This document shows positions 7,727-17,320 of a stretch of DNA of 64,000 nucleotides, piece by piece; within the stretch, counting starts at the first letter, position 1; each line of letters begins with the position of its first letter. A program made the translations under genes and the position numbers. Under the pieces are notes generated by a model that worked only from the letters and a program-made list of their open reading frames with translations, was not told the DNA's origin and ran no database searches. The stretch spans positions 251,632 through 315,631 of the forward strand of contig NZ_JAGOBJ010000001.1 of NCBI RefSeq assembly GCF_017983445.1, written 5' to 3'. The DNA is from Halomonas sp. (lineage in GTDB: Bacteria; Pseudomonadota; Gammaproteobacteria; Pseudomonadales; Halomonadaceae).

Positions 7727-10700
7727 CAGGTGGTGCCTTCCTGGCTAGGTTGACGTGGCATGCTCAATCGCTCGCGCCAGTTCTCCATGCCCAGATAGAG
7801 GCACGGCACCAGTATCAGTAAAATAGCGGTCGCAAAAATCATCCCAAAGCCAAGCGATATGGCCATCGGGATCATGAAACGCGCCTGACGGGAGGTTTCG
7901 AGAATCATTGGCGCCAAGCCTAAAAAGGTGGTTAGGGTGGTCATCATGATAGGACGTAAACGCCGGGTAGCCGCCGCTACAATAGCTTCCCTCGGGGCCA
8001 TACCTTCGCGCCGTTTGCGGTTGGCGTAATCGATCAGCACCAGTGCATCATTGATCACCACCCCCGATAGCGCCAGCATACCCAGCAGGCTGATAATCGA
8101 AAGCCCAAACCCCATGATGATATGCCCCATCACCGCACCGACAATACCGAAAGGGATGGCGGCAAGCACCAGCAAAGGCTGTAGATAGCTCCGGAACGGA
8201 ATGGCCAACAGCGCGTAGAGGGCCGCCAGCATTAGCCACATAGCGGTGCGCAGCGTAGCTAGATTGTCTGCGGTATCCTGCTGACGCCCGCCCAGGCTGA
8301 CTTCAAGCCCTGGCCAGGTGTTCTCAAGCATTGGAAACACATCTTCCTGCAAGGTTGCCAACACCTGATTAATGGTTCTATCACCTTCAGCATCGGCCGT
8401 CACCGTAATGATACGCCGGCCATCAATACGCTGCAGGCTGCTGGAGGCTTGGCTGAGGGTAATATCCGCCACGCGGGACAGCGGCACGCTAAGCCCGTCA
8501 GGGGTGCGTACCGGCATGCGGTAAAGCTCGTTCAAGCTGTCGCGATCAGCTTCAGGCAAGCGAACTTCCACGCTAATCTCGCGGCGCCCGACAAACTGCT
8601 CAACAGCGGTGGCGCCCTGCAAGGGGCCACGCAGTGCCTGAGCCAAGTCGCTACCGGTAAGCCCCAGCGCCCGGCCTTCCGCCGAAAGGCGCATTTCCAG
8701 CTGCGGCTTGCCATCGCCAATACCGCTATCGATATCAGTTAATCCGTACTCACCCAGCTCATCGGCAAGCCGTGAAGCGGCTGCTTCCAGCACCTGAGTA
8801 TCGGGGTGAGACAAGCGTAGGCTAAGCGCCGCGCCGCTGCCGGGACCTCCAAAATCGGATTCAAAACGCACTGACTGAGCGCCGACCAAGTCCCCGGCAA
8901 GCGTGCGCCACTCGCGAGCAATACGAGAGGGCGGCCAGGTTTCCAGGCTGTCACTTGCGATATCAAGCCTGACTTGGAGTTCTTCGCCGTCCAGACGGCT
9001 ACGTGTGCTGCTTAAGCTAAGCGATGTTTCCTGCTCGCTTAACGTTTGAGCGGCATTCAGAAGCTGCTGGCTAAGCTCCCGGCTAACGCTGATATTGGTG
9101 CCAATGGGCAGCGTGACGGTGGCTTGAACCTGATCTGACTCTGCGCGGGGCATAAGTGAGAAGCCCAGCCGCCCGCTCATCATCCACGCCAAGGCCACCA
9201 CCAGCACTGCCACTCCTAACGCGATGCTCAACAGGCGCTGATTGAGCGCACGCTGCAGAAAAGGCTCGAACTGACGGTAGGTAAAGTGATGCAAGCCGCC
9301 CTGCATTCGTTGACGCACCGCTTCCAGCGGCCGCTGCCAGGCCGGTGTTTCACGCGGTTTGCGGCTGTGGGCCAGATGCGCGGGGAGAATAAACAGCGCT
9401 TCTGCCCAGGAAATCAGAAACACGGTGATGACCACGACTGGCACGGTCGCAAACAGCATGCCCAGAAAGCCGGGTAAAAACAGCAGCGGCAGAAACGCAA
9501 CGATATTGGAAAGGATGGCAAAGGTCAGCGGTACGGCAATTTCGCTGGCACCTTTGACTGCCGCATCGCGCAGCGAGTAGCCCTCTTCACGATAGCTGTA
9601 GATGTTTTCGCCGACCATGATTGCATCGTCGACTACGATCCCCAGCGCAATAATGAAGGCGAACATCGACATCATGTTCAGTGAGACGCCAATCCAGGGA
9701 AGAAACAGCATGGCGCCCAAGAATGCCGTGGGGATGCCCAGCGTTACCCAAAAGGCCAGCCGCGCTTCAAGAAACAGCGCCATCAGCACCATCACGAGCG
9801 CCAGGCCCATCCAGGCATTTTTCAACAGCAGGCTCAGACGGTCTTCGTATACTTCAGAACTGTCGCGAGAAACATCCAGACTAACCCCGGGCGGAAGCGC
9901 TGCCCGCAGCCGCTCCAACTCGCCGTAAACAGCGTCTGAAATGCTGGTTGGCGTCTGGTGACCAATTTGATAGATATCAACCGAAAGGCCGGGTTCGCCG
10001 TTATAAAACTCTTCCCGGTCGGTTTCTGCAAAGCCGTTTCTGACGTCGGCAATATCGCCCAGCAGGATGGGCGACCCTTGTGCGGTGGTCAGAATCGGCA
10101 GATCGGAAAATTCAGCCGCACTGTTGCGCCGCCCCTGGTAGCGAACCAGCCATTCGCCTTCGGCGGTGGTTAATTGGCCGCTTGCCAGATCCAAGGCTTC
10201 TTCGCCGATACGCGCGGCAAGCTGCTGATGATCAAGCCCGAAGCGCTCAATGGCTTCTTCGTCCAGATGAATCTGAATTTCCCGTTCACGGTTCCCGGAA
10301 AGCTCCGCTCGCGAAATGCCCTCTACGGCCTGAAGTTCAGCCCGGATATCTTCGGCGGCATCGTGAAGCGCGGCGAGCCCTACCGATCCATAAACCTGAA
10401 GGCTTAACACGCTGCGTGAGCGCCCGGCTAGCGTGAAGCGCGGCGGGTCGGCGGCGTTGGGCAGCGTGGTAATAGCATTAACCGACTGCTGAATATCCTG
10501 ATAAACACGCATCACATCAACGCCGTCGATCAGCGTCGCGCTGACCATGCCACTGCCTTCACCAGCGGTCGATGTCAGCTCATCAATGCCTTCCACATTC
10601 GAAACCGCCGCTTCAACGGGCAACAATAGGCTTTGTTCCACATCTTCTGGCGTGGCGCCGGGATAACTGATGCTGACCTGAACGATTTCAATTTCAAATT

Positions 10701-10821
10701 CAGGGAAAACCTCTTTTTTAATCGCGAGCGATGCCATAAGCCCGCCCACGATAAACAGCAGCATCAGAAGGTTAGGCGCAACACCATGGTCGATCATCCA
10801 GGCAAGCGGGCCGCGGCGCAT
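7726..10821 (-). CDS. RND (AcrB/HAE-type) efflux pump inner-membrane subunit
   Basis: A 1031-residue protein of normal RND length with twelve expected membrane segments and two large periplasmic loops. It has the N-terminal 'SISYPGATPEDVEQSLLLP' segment typical of the superfamily and the paired Asp residues of the proton relay in 'ALGIVVDDAIMVGENI' (membrane segment 4). Such pumps use the proton gradient to expel drugs, solvents or detergents through an adaptor and an outer-membrane channel. The adaptor gene lies directly upstream with a one-base stop/start overlap, and the BaeS-like kinase gene follows with the same kind of overlap. No outer-membrane channel gene is present, so a TolC-type protein encoded elsewhere is presumably used. 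Substrates cannot be predicted from the sequence. Confidence 0.94.
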   Translation of the reverse strand: MRRGPLAWMIDHGVAPNLLMLLFIVGGLMASLAIKKEVFPEFEIEIVQVSISYPGATPEDVEQSLLLPVEAAVSNVEGIDELTSTAGEGSGMVSATLIDGVDVMRVYQDIQQSVNAITTLPNAADPPRFTLAGRSRSVLSLQVYGSVGLAALHDAAEDIRAELQAVEGISRAELSGNREREIQIHLDEEAIERFGLDHQQLAARIGEEALDLASGQLTTAEGEWLVRYQGRRNSAAEFSDLPILTTAQGSPILLGDIADVRNGFAETDREEFYNGEPGLSVDIYQIGHQTPTSISDAVYGELERLRAALPPGVSLDVSRDSSEVYEDRLSLLLKNAWMGLALVMVLMALFLEARLAFWVTLGIPTAFLGAMLFLPWIGVSLNMMSMFAFIIALGIVVDDAIMVGENIYSYREEGYSLRDAAVKGASEIAVPLTFAILSNIVAFLPLLFLPGFLGMLFATVPVVVITVFLISWAEALFILPAHLAHSRKPRETPAWQRPLEAVRQRMQGGLHHFTYRQFEPFLQRALNQRLLSIALGVAVLVVALAWMMSGRLGFSLMPRAESDQVQATVTLPIGTNISVSRELSQQLLNAAQTLSEQETSLSLSSTRSRLDGEELQVRLDIASDSLETWPPSRIAREWRTLAGDLVGAQSVRFESDFGGPGSGAALSLRLSHPDTQVLEAAASRLADELGEYGLTDIDSGIGDGKPQLEMRLSAEGRALGLTGSDLAQALRGPLQGATAVEQFVGRREISVEVRLPEADRDSLNELYRMPVRTPDGLSVPLSRVADITLSQASSSLQRIDGRRIITVTADAEGDRTINQVLATLQEDVFPMLENTWPGLEVSLGGRQQDTADNLATLRTAMWLMLAALYALLAIPFRSYLQPLLVLAAIPFGIVGAVMGHIIMGFGLSIISLLGMLALSGVVINDALVLIDYANRKRREGMAPREAIVAAATRRLRPIMMTTLTTFLGLAPMILETSRQARFMIPMAISLGFGMIFATAILLILVPCLYLGMENWRERLSMPRQPSQEGTT

Positions 10822-12092
10822 CAGATATTCTCCCTATCGCTTGCCGGGGTGTCGCTGCGTTGTCGAACGCGCACCTGCTGCCCTTCACGGGGTTGGGCAA
10901 GTCCTGAGGTGACAACCCGCTGGCCAGCCTGAAGGCCGCTGCGTACCAAGGCTTGCTCTTCCCCACGATAAGCAAGTGTTACGACGCTGCTATGCAAGTG
11001 GTTCTCTTCATCCACCCACCAGACACGCTCGCCAGGGCGCAATGCAGCCGAGGGTAGGGCAATCAATTCTTCTTGGGATTGGGTCTGAAACGACACGCGC
11101 ATGATATCGCCCAGCCGCAGCGCGGGGCCGTCGGTATCCAGTGCGAGCGGGTCATTGACGGCGACCAACAGCTGCGCCTGCAGGCCGCTTTCTTCAAGAT
11201 TGGGTAAAATGGAGATCAGCGTTCCCTGGCGGGTGGCATCGGCTGGCCAGCCTCGGCTTGAAAGGCTGACCGCGCTGCCGGGCTCCAACCACTCAAGCGC
11301 GTCGCCTGGCAACGAAGCACGCACCCAGAACTGTTCGACGCCGACCAGGTTAAGGATCTCGGTTCCCTGGCTCAGCAGGCTACCGGCACCCACCAAGCGC
11401 TCCTGTACCATGGCCCGCCACGGTGCTATAAGAGTAGCCCGCTCCAGGTTGAGCGCTGCCTGGTCACGTACTACGCGCGCCTGGGTCAGCTGGGCCTGGG
11501 CCTGGCGCAGCTGAGGTTCACGCAGTACCAAAGAGCGTCGCTCGGCAGACAGCTGGCGGCCAAAAGATTCATATTCGCTGCGAGCGCGCTGTTGTTCAGC
11601 GTTTTCCAGCGCAAGCTGGGCCTGGGCGTTGCTTAGCTGGGCCTCGGCATCTTCGAGCGTCAGGCGTAAATCAGCTTGGTCGATATACGCAACCGGCGCG
11701 CCTTCCTCGACGACCTGACCGGGCAGCACATTTTCTCCGAAGCGCTCAAGCTGGCCTGCCACGCGGCTTGCCAGCATAGCGGTCTGCTCGGCTTCAACGC
11801 GGCCAAAGCCTGTAAGGTCCGGCGACTGGGTGCTTTGAGTAAGCGTAATGACGTCCACGACCGGTGGAGTTGGCTCAGGCGGTGGGCGCCGCTCAATACG
11901 CGGTGGCTGGCTAATGATCCACCAGGCACTGGCCAAACCAACCGCAAAAACCAGCAGGGCTGCCACGGCGCCTAGACGAATACGACCCTGTTGGGATGAG
12001 GAACAATAGCTAAGCGATTTTATCAACACGGGGTATCCGTCGTAAGAGCGAAAATTCCAGACAAGCAAGCGTATCATGCTAGCATCACGCAT
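10821..12092 (-). CDS. RND efflux periplasmic adaptor (membrane fusion protein)
   Basis: A membrane fusion protein of about 420 residues: an N-terminal membrane anchor (around residues 40-62), a proline-rich linker, a lipoyl half-motif ('GFGRVEAEQTAMLASRVAGQ'), a long alpha-hairpin rich in Gln, Ala and Glu (about residues 135-230) and beta-barrel domains ending near the membrane-proximal region. It bridges the RND pump and the outer-membrane channel. It is the first gene of the adaptor-pump-baeS-baeR operon. The start is uncertain: the ATG at 12092 has no clear ribosome site, and a GTG about 21 codons further in, preceded by a GACGGA site, would also leave the anchor intact. Confidence 0.9.
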   Translation of the reverse strand: MRDASMIRLLVWNFRSYDGYPVLIKSLSYCSSSQQGRIRLGAVAALLVFAVGLASAWWIISQPPRIERRPPPEPTPPVVDVITLTQSTQSPDLTGFGRVEAEQTAMLASRVAGQLERFGENVLPGQVVEEGAPVAYIDQADLRLTLEDAEAQLSNAQAQLALENAEQQRARSEYESFGRQLSAERRSLVLREPQLRQAQAQLTQARVVRDQAALNLERATLIAPWRAMVQERLVGAGSLLSQGTEILNLVGVEQFWVRASLPGDALEWLEPGSAVSLSSRGWPADATRQGTLISILPNLEESGLQAQLLVAVNDPLALDTDGPALRLGDIMRVSFQTQSQEELIALPSAALRPGERVWWVDEENHLHSSVVTLAYRGEEQALVRSGLQAGQRVVTSGLAQPREGQQVRVRQRSDTPASDRENI

Positions 12093-12231
12093 TGGTTCGC
12101 AGCGATTGGGTAAGCATTATGAAAAGAGCGTGCAACCCTTCGCAAGCCGGTAGTATCTGCGGCTTTTTGATGGCGTGATCTATCCACAATGGAATAACTA
12201 ACTGCCGACCGACGAGTTCTTATTTACGCGT

Positions 12232-12825
12232 ATGAAAAACACCGCCACCCGCGATAAGTTAATTGATACCGGCGCTGAGCTGATTGCCCAGCAAGGGTAT
12301 AACGCAACGGGCATTAATGCCGTTCTTAAAGCGTGCGACGTGCCTAAAGGGTCGTTTTACCATTACTTCTCCAGTAAAGAAGATTTTGGGTTGGCGGTGA
12401 TTGAGCGCTTTGCCAACGATTATGATGAGAGTTTAGTAGCTCTACTTGAAGATCCGATGACGCCACCGCTAGAGCGCTTGCAGCGTTACTTTGCCGCCGG
12501 CCGAACGTACATGCGCGAGTGCGACCATGCGACCGGCTGTCTGATTGGTAATTTAGGCCAGGAGCTGGCTGGTCAAAGCGACCGTTTTCGTGAAGCGCTC
12601 AATAGCGCCTTCCAACGCTGGGAAGAGCGTTTTGCGCATTGTTTACAGGATGCCCAGGCCCAGGGCTTACTTCCCAAAGGGCTTGACTCAAATCGGCTGG
12701 CAAGCTTTATTCTCTGCGGCTGGGAAGGGGCCATTCTACGCGCCAAAACGCTCAAGTCAGAAGCACCCATGGAAGTCTTTGAGGCGCTGTTATTCGAACA
12801 GGTGCTCACTCCGCCTGCTGGCTGA
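12232..12825 (+). CDS. TetR/AcrR-family transcriptional regulator
   Basis: A 197-residue regulator with an N-terminal TetR helix-turn-helix (residues about 8-55, including 'VPKGSFYHYFSSKEDF'), and a ligand-binding C-terminal half with a Cys-containing 'TGCLIGNLGQELAG' segment that recalls the NemR/AcuR type of TetR regulators. These usually repress nearby genes until an electrophile or small organic ligand binds. Two candidate targets are visible: the divergent RND efflux operon, with which it shares a 139-base intergenic region, and the dehalogenase-like gene 64 bases downstream. I could not pick out a convincing operator palindrome. Confidence 0.88.
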   Translation: MKNTATRDKLIDTGAELIAQQGYNATGINAVLKACDVPKGSFYHYFSSKEDFGLAVIERFANDYDESLVALLEDPMTPPLERLQRYFAAGRTYMRECDHATGCLIGNLGQELAGQSDRFREALNSAFQRWEERFAHCLQDAQAQGLLPKGLDSNRLASFILCGWEGAILRAKTLKSEAPMEVFEALLFEQVLTPPAG

Positions 12826-12889
12826 ATAGTTAACCTTGAAATGGCGTAGACTGCCTCGTGTGCTTATTTATTTCGTGCAGGAGCCTGCC

Positions 12890-13774
12890 ATGTTTACCCG
12901 CTATGAAAAATATACCCGTCAGGTCAACGGCGTCGAGATCGCTTTTCGCATGGGCGGAAACGGACCCGCACTCCTACTACTTCACGGCCATCCGCAAACC
13001 CATGTTATCTGGCATAAAGTGGCTGAGTCGCTTGCCCAGCATTTTACCGTGATAGCAGCTGATCTGCGCGGCTACGGCGATAGCGGTAAACCTGATGATG
13101 ACGCTGAGCATATCAATTACTCCAAGCGTGCCATGGCGGCCGATATGGCGGCGTTAATGAGTGAGCTCGGGTTCGAGCGCTTCAAGGTGCTGGCCCATGA
13201 TCGCGGCGCGCGGGTCGCTCACCGCTTGGGCGTTGACTACGCCCAGCGCGTCGAGCGTATGGTGTTTCTGGATATCGCGCCAACTCTTGCCATGTACCGC
13301 GGCACCAATGAGGCCTTTGCGCGCAGCTACTGGCACTGGTTCTTCTTGATTCGCCCCCAGCCGCTGCCCGAAATGCTGATTCAGGCCGATCCCGCCCAAT
13401 ATCTTAAAAGCGTGATGGGCGCGCGCAGTGCCGGTATGGCACCGTTCACCCCAGAAGCTCTGGCGGAGTACGAGCGGTGCCTGGCACTGCCGGGTACCGC
13501 GACCGGCATTTGCGGCGACTACCGCGCCAGCGCCACGATCGATCTGGTTCACGATCAGGCCGATATCGACGCAGGCGTAAAACTTACCTGCCCGTTAAAA
13601 GTGATGTGGGGCGCTGAAGGCGCAATTGAAGCCTGCTTCGACGCACTTAGTGAATGGCGAAAGGTGGCGACTCAGGTTGAAGGCAAGGCGCTGCCGTGTG
13701 GTCACTATATTGCCGAAGAGATCCCTGAGGTTCTGCTAAACGAGGCCCTGCCTTTTTTGCTGAGTAGTGAATAG
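12890..13774 (+). CDS. Alpha/beta hydrolase, fluoroacetate/haloacetate dehalogenase-like
   Basis: A 294-residue alpha/beta hydrolase. The ATG at 12890 is chosen over an upstream in-frame alternative because a GCAGGAG site precedes it. The residues used by fluoroacetate dehalogenases all appear in order: nucleophile Asp104 with Arg105 and Arg108 ('AHDRGARVAHR'), Asp128 ('FLDIAPT'), the halide-pocket pair His149-Trp150 ('SYWHW'), Tyr211 ('GDYRAS') and His272 ('GHYIAEE'). In that family, Asp attacks the alpha-carbon of a haloacetate and His activates water to give glycolate and halide. An epoxide hydrolase is the alternative, but the His-Trp-Tyr halide pocket favours dehalogenation. The TetR gene upstream may control it. 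Confidence 0.84.
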   Translation: MFTRYEKYTRQVNGVEIAFRMGGNGPALLLLHGHPQTHVIWHKVAESLAQHFTVIAADLRGYGDSGKPDDDAEHINYSKRAMAADMAALMSELGFERFKVLAHDRGARVAHRLGVDYAQRVERMVFLDIAPTLAMYRGTNEAFARSYWHWFFLIRPQPLPEMLIQADPAQYLKSVMGARSAGMAPFTPEALAEYERCLALPGTATGICGDYRASATIDLVHDQADIDAGVKLTCPLKVMWGAEGAIEACFDALSEWRKVATQVEGKALPCGHYIAEEIPEVLLNEALPFLLSSE

Positions 13775-13890
13775 GCACTTAAAAAGACTTACCAAGACGA
13801 AGCGGGTTAAAAACTGGATAATGGGCGGCAATTCGCCAACGGTTCTGTATTAAACCGCCCAGGCACACTCATTGCTCCGGATGCCCGCTC

Positions 13891-16074
13891 ATGGAAATCA
13901 AAGTCAATTATCTCGATAACCTCCGCCTGGAGGCCAAGTTCGACGACTTCACCGTTATCTCGGACCAGCCGATTCGCTACAAGGGCGACGGCTCGGCCCC
14001 CGGCCCGTTTGATTATTTCCTGGCGTCATCCGCCATGTGTGCCGCCTATTTTGTGAAGGTGTACTGCAACGCCCGGGATATCCCTACCGAAAACATCCGC
14101 CTCTCGCAGAACAACATCGTCGACCCGGAAGATCGCTACAAGCAGATATTCAAGATTCAGGTCGAGCTGCCCGAAGATATTTCCGAGAAGGATCGCCAGG
14201 GCATTCTGCGCTCGATTGACCGCTGCACGGTCAAGAAGGTGGTGCAAACCGGCCCTGAGTTTCAGATCGAGGTCGTCGAGAATATCGATGAGGATTCCCA
14301 GGCACTGTTGATGGGCGCGCCGGAAGGTGGCGAGCGCACCTATATCGAGGGTAAAGATTTACCCCTTGAAGATACCATTGCGAACATGAGCGCGCTGCTG
14401 GCGAATCTGGGTATGAAAATCGAGATCGCCTCTTGGCGCAATATCGTGCCTCATGTGTGGTCGCTGCATATTCGCGATGCGGCATCGCCCATGTGCTTTA
14501 CCAACGGTAAAGGCGCGACCAAGGAGAGCGCACTTTGCTCGGCGCTCGGCGAGTTCATCGAGCGTTTGAGCTGCAATTTCTTCTATAACGATCAGTTCTT
14601 TGGTGAAGAAATTGCGGGTAGCGAATTCGTGCATTACCCCAACGAGAAGTGGTTCAAACCGGGGCCAGGCGACGAACTACCCGCTGAGATCCTCGATGAG
14701 CACTGCCTGGCGATCTATAACCCGGAAGGCGAGCTTTGCGGCTCGAATCTGATTGATACCAACTCCGGGCGTGAAGACCGCGGTATTGTCTCGCTGCCCT
14801 TTGTGCGTCAATCCGATGGTGAAACGGTTTATTTCCCTTCCAATCTGATTGAAAACCTGTTCCTGAGTAACGGCATGAGCGCGGGTAACACGCTGGTGGA
14901 AGCCCAGGTGCAGTGCCTGTCGGAAATCTTCGAGCGGGCGGTGAAGCGCGAGATCCTGGAGCAGGAAATGACCCTGCCGGATGTGCCCAAAGATGTGCTG
15001 GCCAAGTATCCAAGCATTGTCGAAGGCCTCAAGGCGCTAGAAGATCAGGGCTTCCCGGTGCTGGTGAAGGATGCCTCCATGGGCGGTCAGTTCCCGGTGA
15101 TGTGCGTGACCTTGATGAACCCGCGCACTGGCGGCGTATTTGCTTCTTTTGGCGCCCACCCAAGCTTTGAAGTAGCGCTCGAGCGCAGCCTGACCGAACT
15201 CTTGCAGGGGCGTAGCTTCGAGGGCTTGAACGATCTGCCGCTGCCCACCTTCAACTCGCAGACGGTGTCCGAGCCCAACAACTTCGTCGAGCACTTTATC
15301 GATTCAGTCGGCGTGGTGTCTTGGCGCTTCTTTAGCGCGAAGCCCGACTTTGAATTCAGCGAGTGGGATTTCGCGGGGTCTAACGAGGAAGAGGCCGCGA
15401 CACTTTTCGGCATTTTCGAAGAGCTGGATGCCGAAGTGTATATGGCGGTACACGAAGACCTGGGCGCGCCGGTATGTCGTATTCTGGTGCCGGGCTACTC
15501 TGAGGTGTATCCGATTGAAGATCTGATCTGGGATAACACCAACAAGGCGCTAGCGTATCGCGAAGATATTCTCAATCTGCATCAGCTCGACGACGAGCAA
15601 CTGCTCGATCTGGTCGAGCGTCTTGAAGAGAGTCAGATGGATGATCACGCCGATATCATCACCCTGATCGGCATCGAGTTCGATGAAAACACGGTATGGG
15701 GTCAGCTGACGATTCTGGAGCTCAAGCTTTTGATCTACCTGGCGCTTGGCCGTCATGAAGAAGCGCTGGACTGCGTGCAGATGTTCCTGCAGTACAATGA
15801 CAATACCGTTGAGCGTGGGCTTTACTACCAGGCGGTGAACGCGGTGCTGGAGATCGCGCTCGACGATGAGCTTGAAATCGACGATTACCTGCCCAACTTC
15901 CAGCGCATGTTCAGTGAAGAGACCATGGCAGCGGTTGTGGGCTCGGTGGAAGGCAGCGTACGTTTCTACGGGCTGACCCCCACCAACATGCAGCTCGACG
16001 GTCTGGAGCGTCACCAACGCCTGATCGAGAGCTACAAGAAGCTTCACGCTGCGCGGGCGGCTCGAGCTGAGTAA
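13891..16074 (+). CDS. OsmC-YcaO fusion protein (OsmC domain plus YcaO domain)
   Basis: A 727-residue protein with an OsmC-like domain at residues 1-135, a YcaO domain at about 165-560, and a helical tail of about 140 residues that looks like tetratricopeptide material. The YcaO part shows the acidic ATP/magnesium-binding signatures 'SALGEFIERLSCNFF' and 'EAQVQCLSEIFERAVKRE'. YcaO proteins activate amide bonds with ATP; the stand-alone E. coli YcaO is reported to assist RimO in beta-methylthiolation of ribosomal protein S12. The fused OsmC domain has the family fold start ('GSAPGPFDYFLASSAMCAAY') with one Cys, rather than the two-Cys peroxidase pair being obvious. No peptide precursor gene is next to it, which argues against a thiopeptide or LAP natural-product cluster. 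Confidence 0.88.
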   Translation: MEIKVNYLDNLRLEAKFDDFTVISDQPIRYKGDGSAPGPFDYFLASSAMCAAYFVKVYCNARDIPTENIRLSQNNIVDPEDRYKQIFKIQVELPEDISEKDRQGILRSIDRCTVKKVVQTGPEFQIEVVENIDEDSQALLMGAPEGGERTYIEGKDLPLEDTIANMSALLANLGMKIEIASWRNIVPHVWSLHIRDAASPMCFTNGKGATKESALCSALGEFIERLSCNFFYNDQFFGEEIAGSEFVHYPNEKWFKPGPGDELPAEILDEHCLAIYNPEGELCGSNLIDTNSGREDRGIVSLPFVRQSDGETVYFPSNLIENLFLSNGMSAGNTLVEAQVQCLSEIFERAVKREILEQEMTLPDVPKDVLAKYPSIVEGLKALEDQGFPVLVKDASMGGQFPVMCVTLMNPRTGGVFASFGAHPSFEVALERSLTELLQGRSFEGLNDLPLPTFNSQTVSEPNNFVEHFIDSVGVVSWRFFSAKPDFEFSEWDFAGSNEEEAATLFGIFEELDAEVYMAVHEDLGAPVCRILVPGYSEVYPIEDLIWDNTNKALAYREDILNLHQLDDEQLLDLVERLEESQMDDHADIITLIGIEFDENTVWGQLTILELKLLIYLALGRHEEALDCVQMFLQYNDNTVERGLYYQAVNAVLEIALDDELEIDDYLPNFQRMFSEETMAAVVGSVEGSVRFYGLTPTNMQLDGLERHQRLIESYKKLHAARAARAE

Positions 16075-16122
16075 GTTCGGTGTTTGATTGCGCCCAATGT
16101 TCACTTAATTAACGGGAATGCC

Positions 16123-17316
16123 ATGACTTCGATGACCTATCGCTCGCCCTTGATCGCGGCGGCGCTGACACTTGTTTCAAGCGCAAGCCTGGCCCAGAGC
16201 TCCGAGCAGAGCCAAGCGGAGGTGCGCAAGCTCTACAGCGGGCGCATGATGCCTGACGAGCAGGTGGAGCTTTCCCGCCATATCGACCGGCTGTTTCCGA
16301 CACGCACGGTCAAGGCAGCAAGCGCCCCGCATGAGTTCGGCACGCGCGACGCCTCGCTTGAGGATTTTTCACTCACCCATGAAGGCGTGACCTACGATAT
16401 CCATGACTTCATGGCGCTCAATCGGGTGAGCGGCCTGATGGCGGTGCACGACAACGACGTGGTGTTCGAGCAGTACGCACTGGGCAATACGGCGGACACG
16501 CCCTGGATGTCGATGTCGATTGCCAAGTCGATCTCCTCGACGCTGATCGGGGCCGCACTCAACGATGGCCATATCGAAAGCCTGGACGACGCCGTCAGCA
16601 AGTACGTGCCCGAACTCGAAGGCAGCGTGTATGACGACGTCACCGTCGAGCAGATTCTGCTGATGGCCTCTGGCGTTGCCTGGGATGAAACCTATGCCGA
16701 TCCGGACTCCCAGCGCCGCCAGATGCTCGAGGTGCAGCTCTCTCAGGAGCCGGGCGCGCTTTTAAAGTTCATGGGCGGGCTGGAGCGTGCCGGTGAGCCC
16801 GGTGAGGTGTGGAACTACAGCACCGGCGAGACCCAGCTGCTCTCGGCGATCATCAACGGCGCGGTGGGCAAGAGTGCTTCCGAGTACCTGTCCGAGAAGA
16901 TCTGGTCAGGCTACGGCATGGAGACGGACGCCAAGTGGTGGCTGGATAGCGAGGACGGCCAGGAAATTGGCGGAAGCGGACTTTTGATCACGCTCAAAGA
17001 CTACGCTCGGTTCGGTCAATTTGTGCTGGATGAATATAACGAGCCCAACGTGCTGCCCGAAGGCTGGGTGGCGGAGTCCGCTCGCACTCATGAGATCGGC
17101 GGCGAAGAGATCGAGTACGGCTACTCCTGGTGGCCGGAAGGCGAGGGCGCCTTCTCGGCGGTTGGGATATTCGGGCAGTGGGTGTTTATCGACCCCGACA
17201 ACGATATGGTGATTGCCATGACCGGTGCCCAGCCCAAGGCCGAAGCCTTTGAGATCGTACCGGTCACCCAGTTCTTCCACGCGCTGAGCGATTATTTGGC
17301 TGGCGAAAGTCAGTAA
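16123..17316 (+). CDS. Secreted serine hydrolase (class C beta-lactamase-related, NylB-like)
   Basis: A 397-residue serine hydrolase of the beta-lactamase/6-aminohexanoate-dimer-hydrolase family. The ATG at 16123 begins a convincing signal peptide (about residues 1-25, ending 'SASLAQS'), so the product is likely periplasmic. The active-site motifs are S-I-A-K ('SMSIAKSIS') and Y-S-T in 'NYSTGE', with 'GSGLLITLKDYARFG' further on. Family members hydrolyse esters, amides or peptides; true beta-lactamase activity is not implied. It follows the OsmC-YcaO gene on the same strand by 48 bases and is convergent with the next gene, ending 4 bases before it. The substrate is unknown. Confidence 0.84.
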   Translation: MTSMTYRSPLIAAALTLVSSASLAQSSEQSQAEVRKLYSGRMMPDEQVELSRHIDRLFPTRTVKAASAPHEFGTRDASLEDFSLTHEGVTYDIHDFMALNRVSGLMAVHDNDVVFEQYALGNTADTPWMSMSIAKSISSTLIGAALNDGHIESLDDAVSKYVPELEGSVYDDVTVEQILLMASGVAWDETYADPDSQRRQMLEVQLSQEPGALLKFMGGLERAGEPGEVWNYSTGETQLLSAIINGAVGKSASEYLSEKIWSGYGMETDAKWWLDSEDGQEIGGSGLLITLKDYARFGQFVLDEYNEPNVLPEGWVAESARTHEIGGEEIEYGYSWWPEGEGAFSAVGIFGQWVFIDPDNDMVIAMTGAQPKAEAFEIVPVTQFFHALSDYLAGESQ

Positions 17317-17320
17317 GCGC

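Noticed and set aside
9602-9928. Long plus-strand open frames antisense to the RND pump and other GC-rich genes
   Set aside because: They mirror the codon structure of the real genes on the other strand, lack ribosome sites and show no family resemblance.
13891-16074. Thiazole/oxazole-modified peptide or thioamide natural-product cluster around YcaO
   Set aside because: No precursor peptide, dehydrogenase, TfuA or exporter gene lies nearby, and the OsmC-YcaO layout fits the housekeeping type.
16123-17316. Beta-lactamase resistance gene
   Set aside because: The motifs fit the broad serine hydrolase family, but the third motif typical of true class C beta-lactamases was not recognised.
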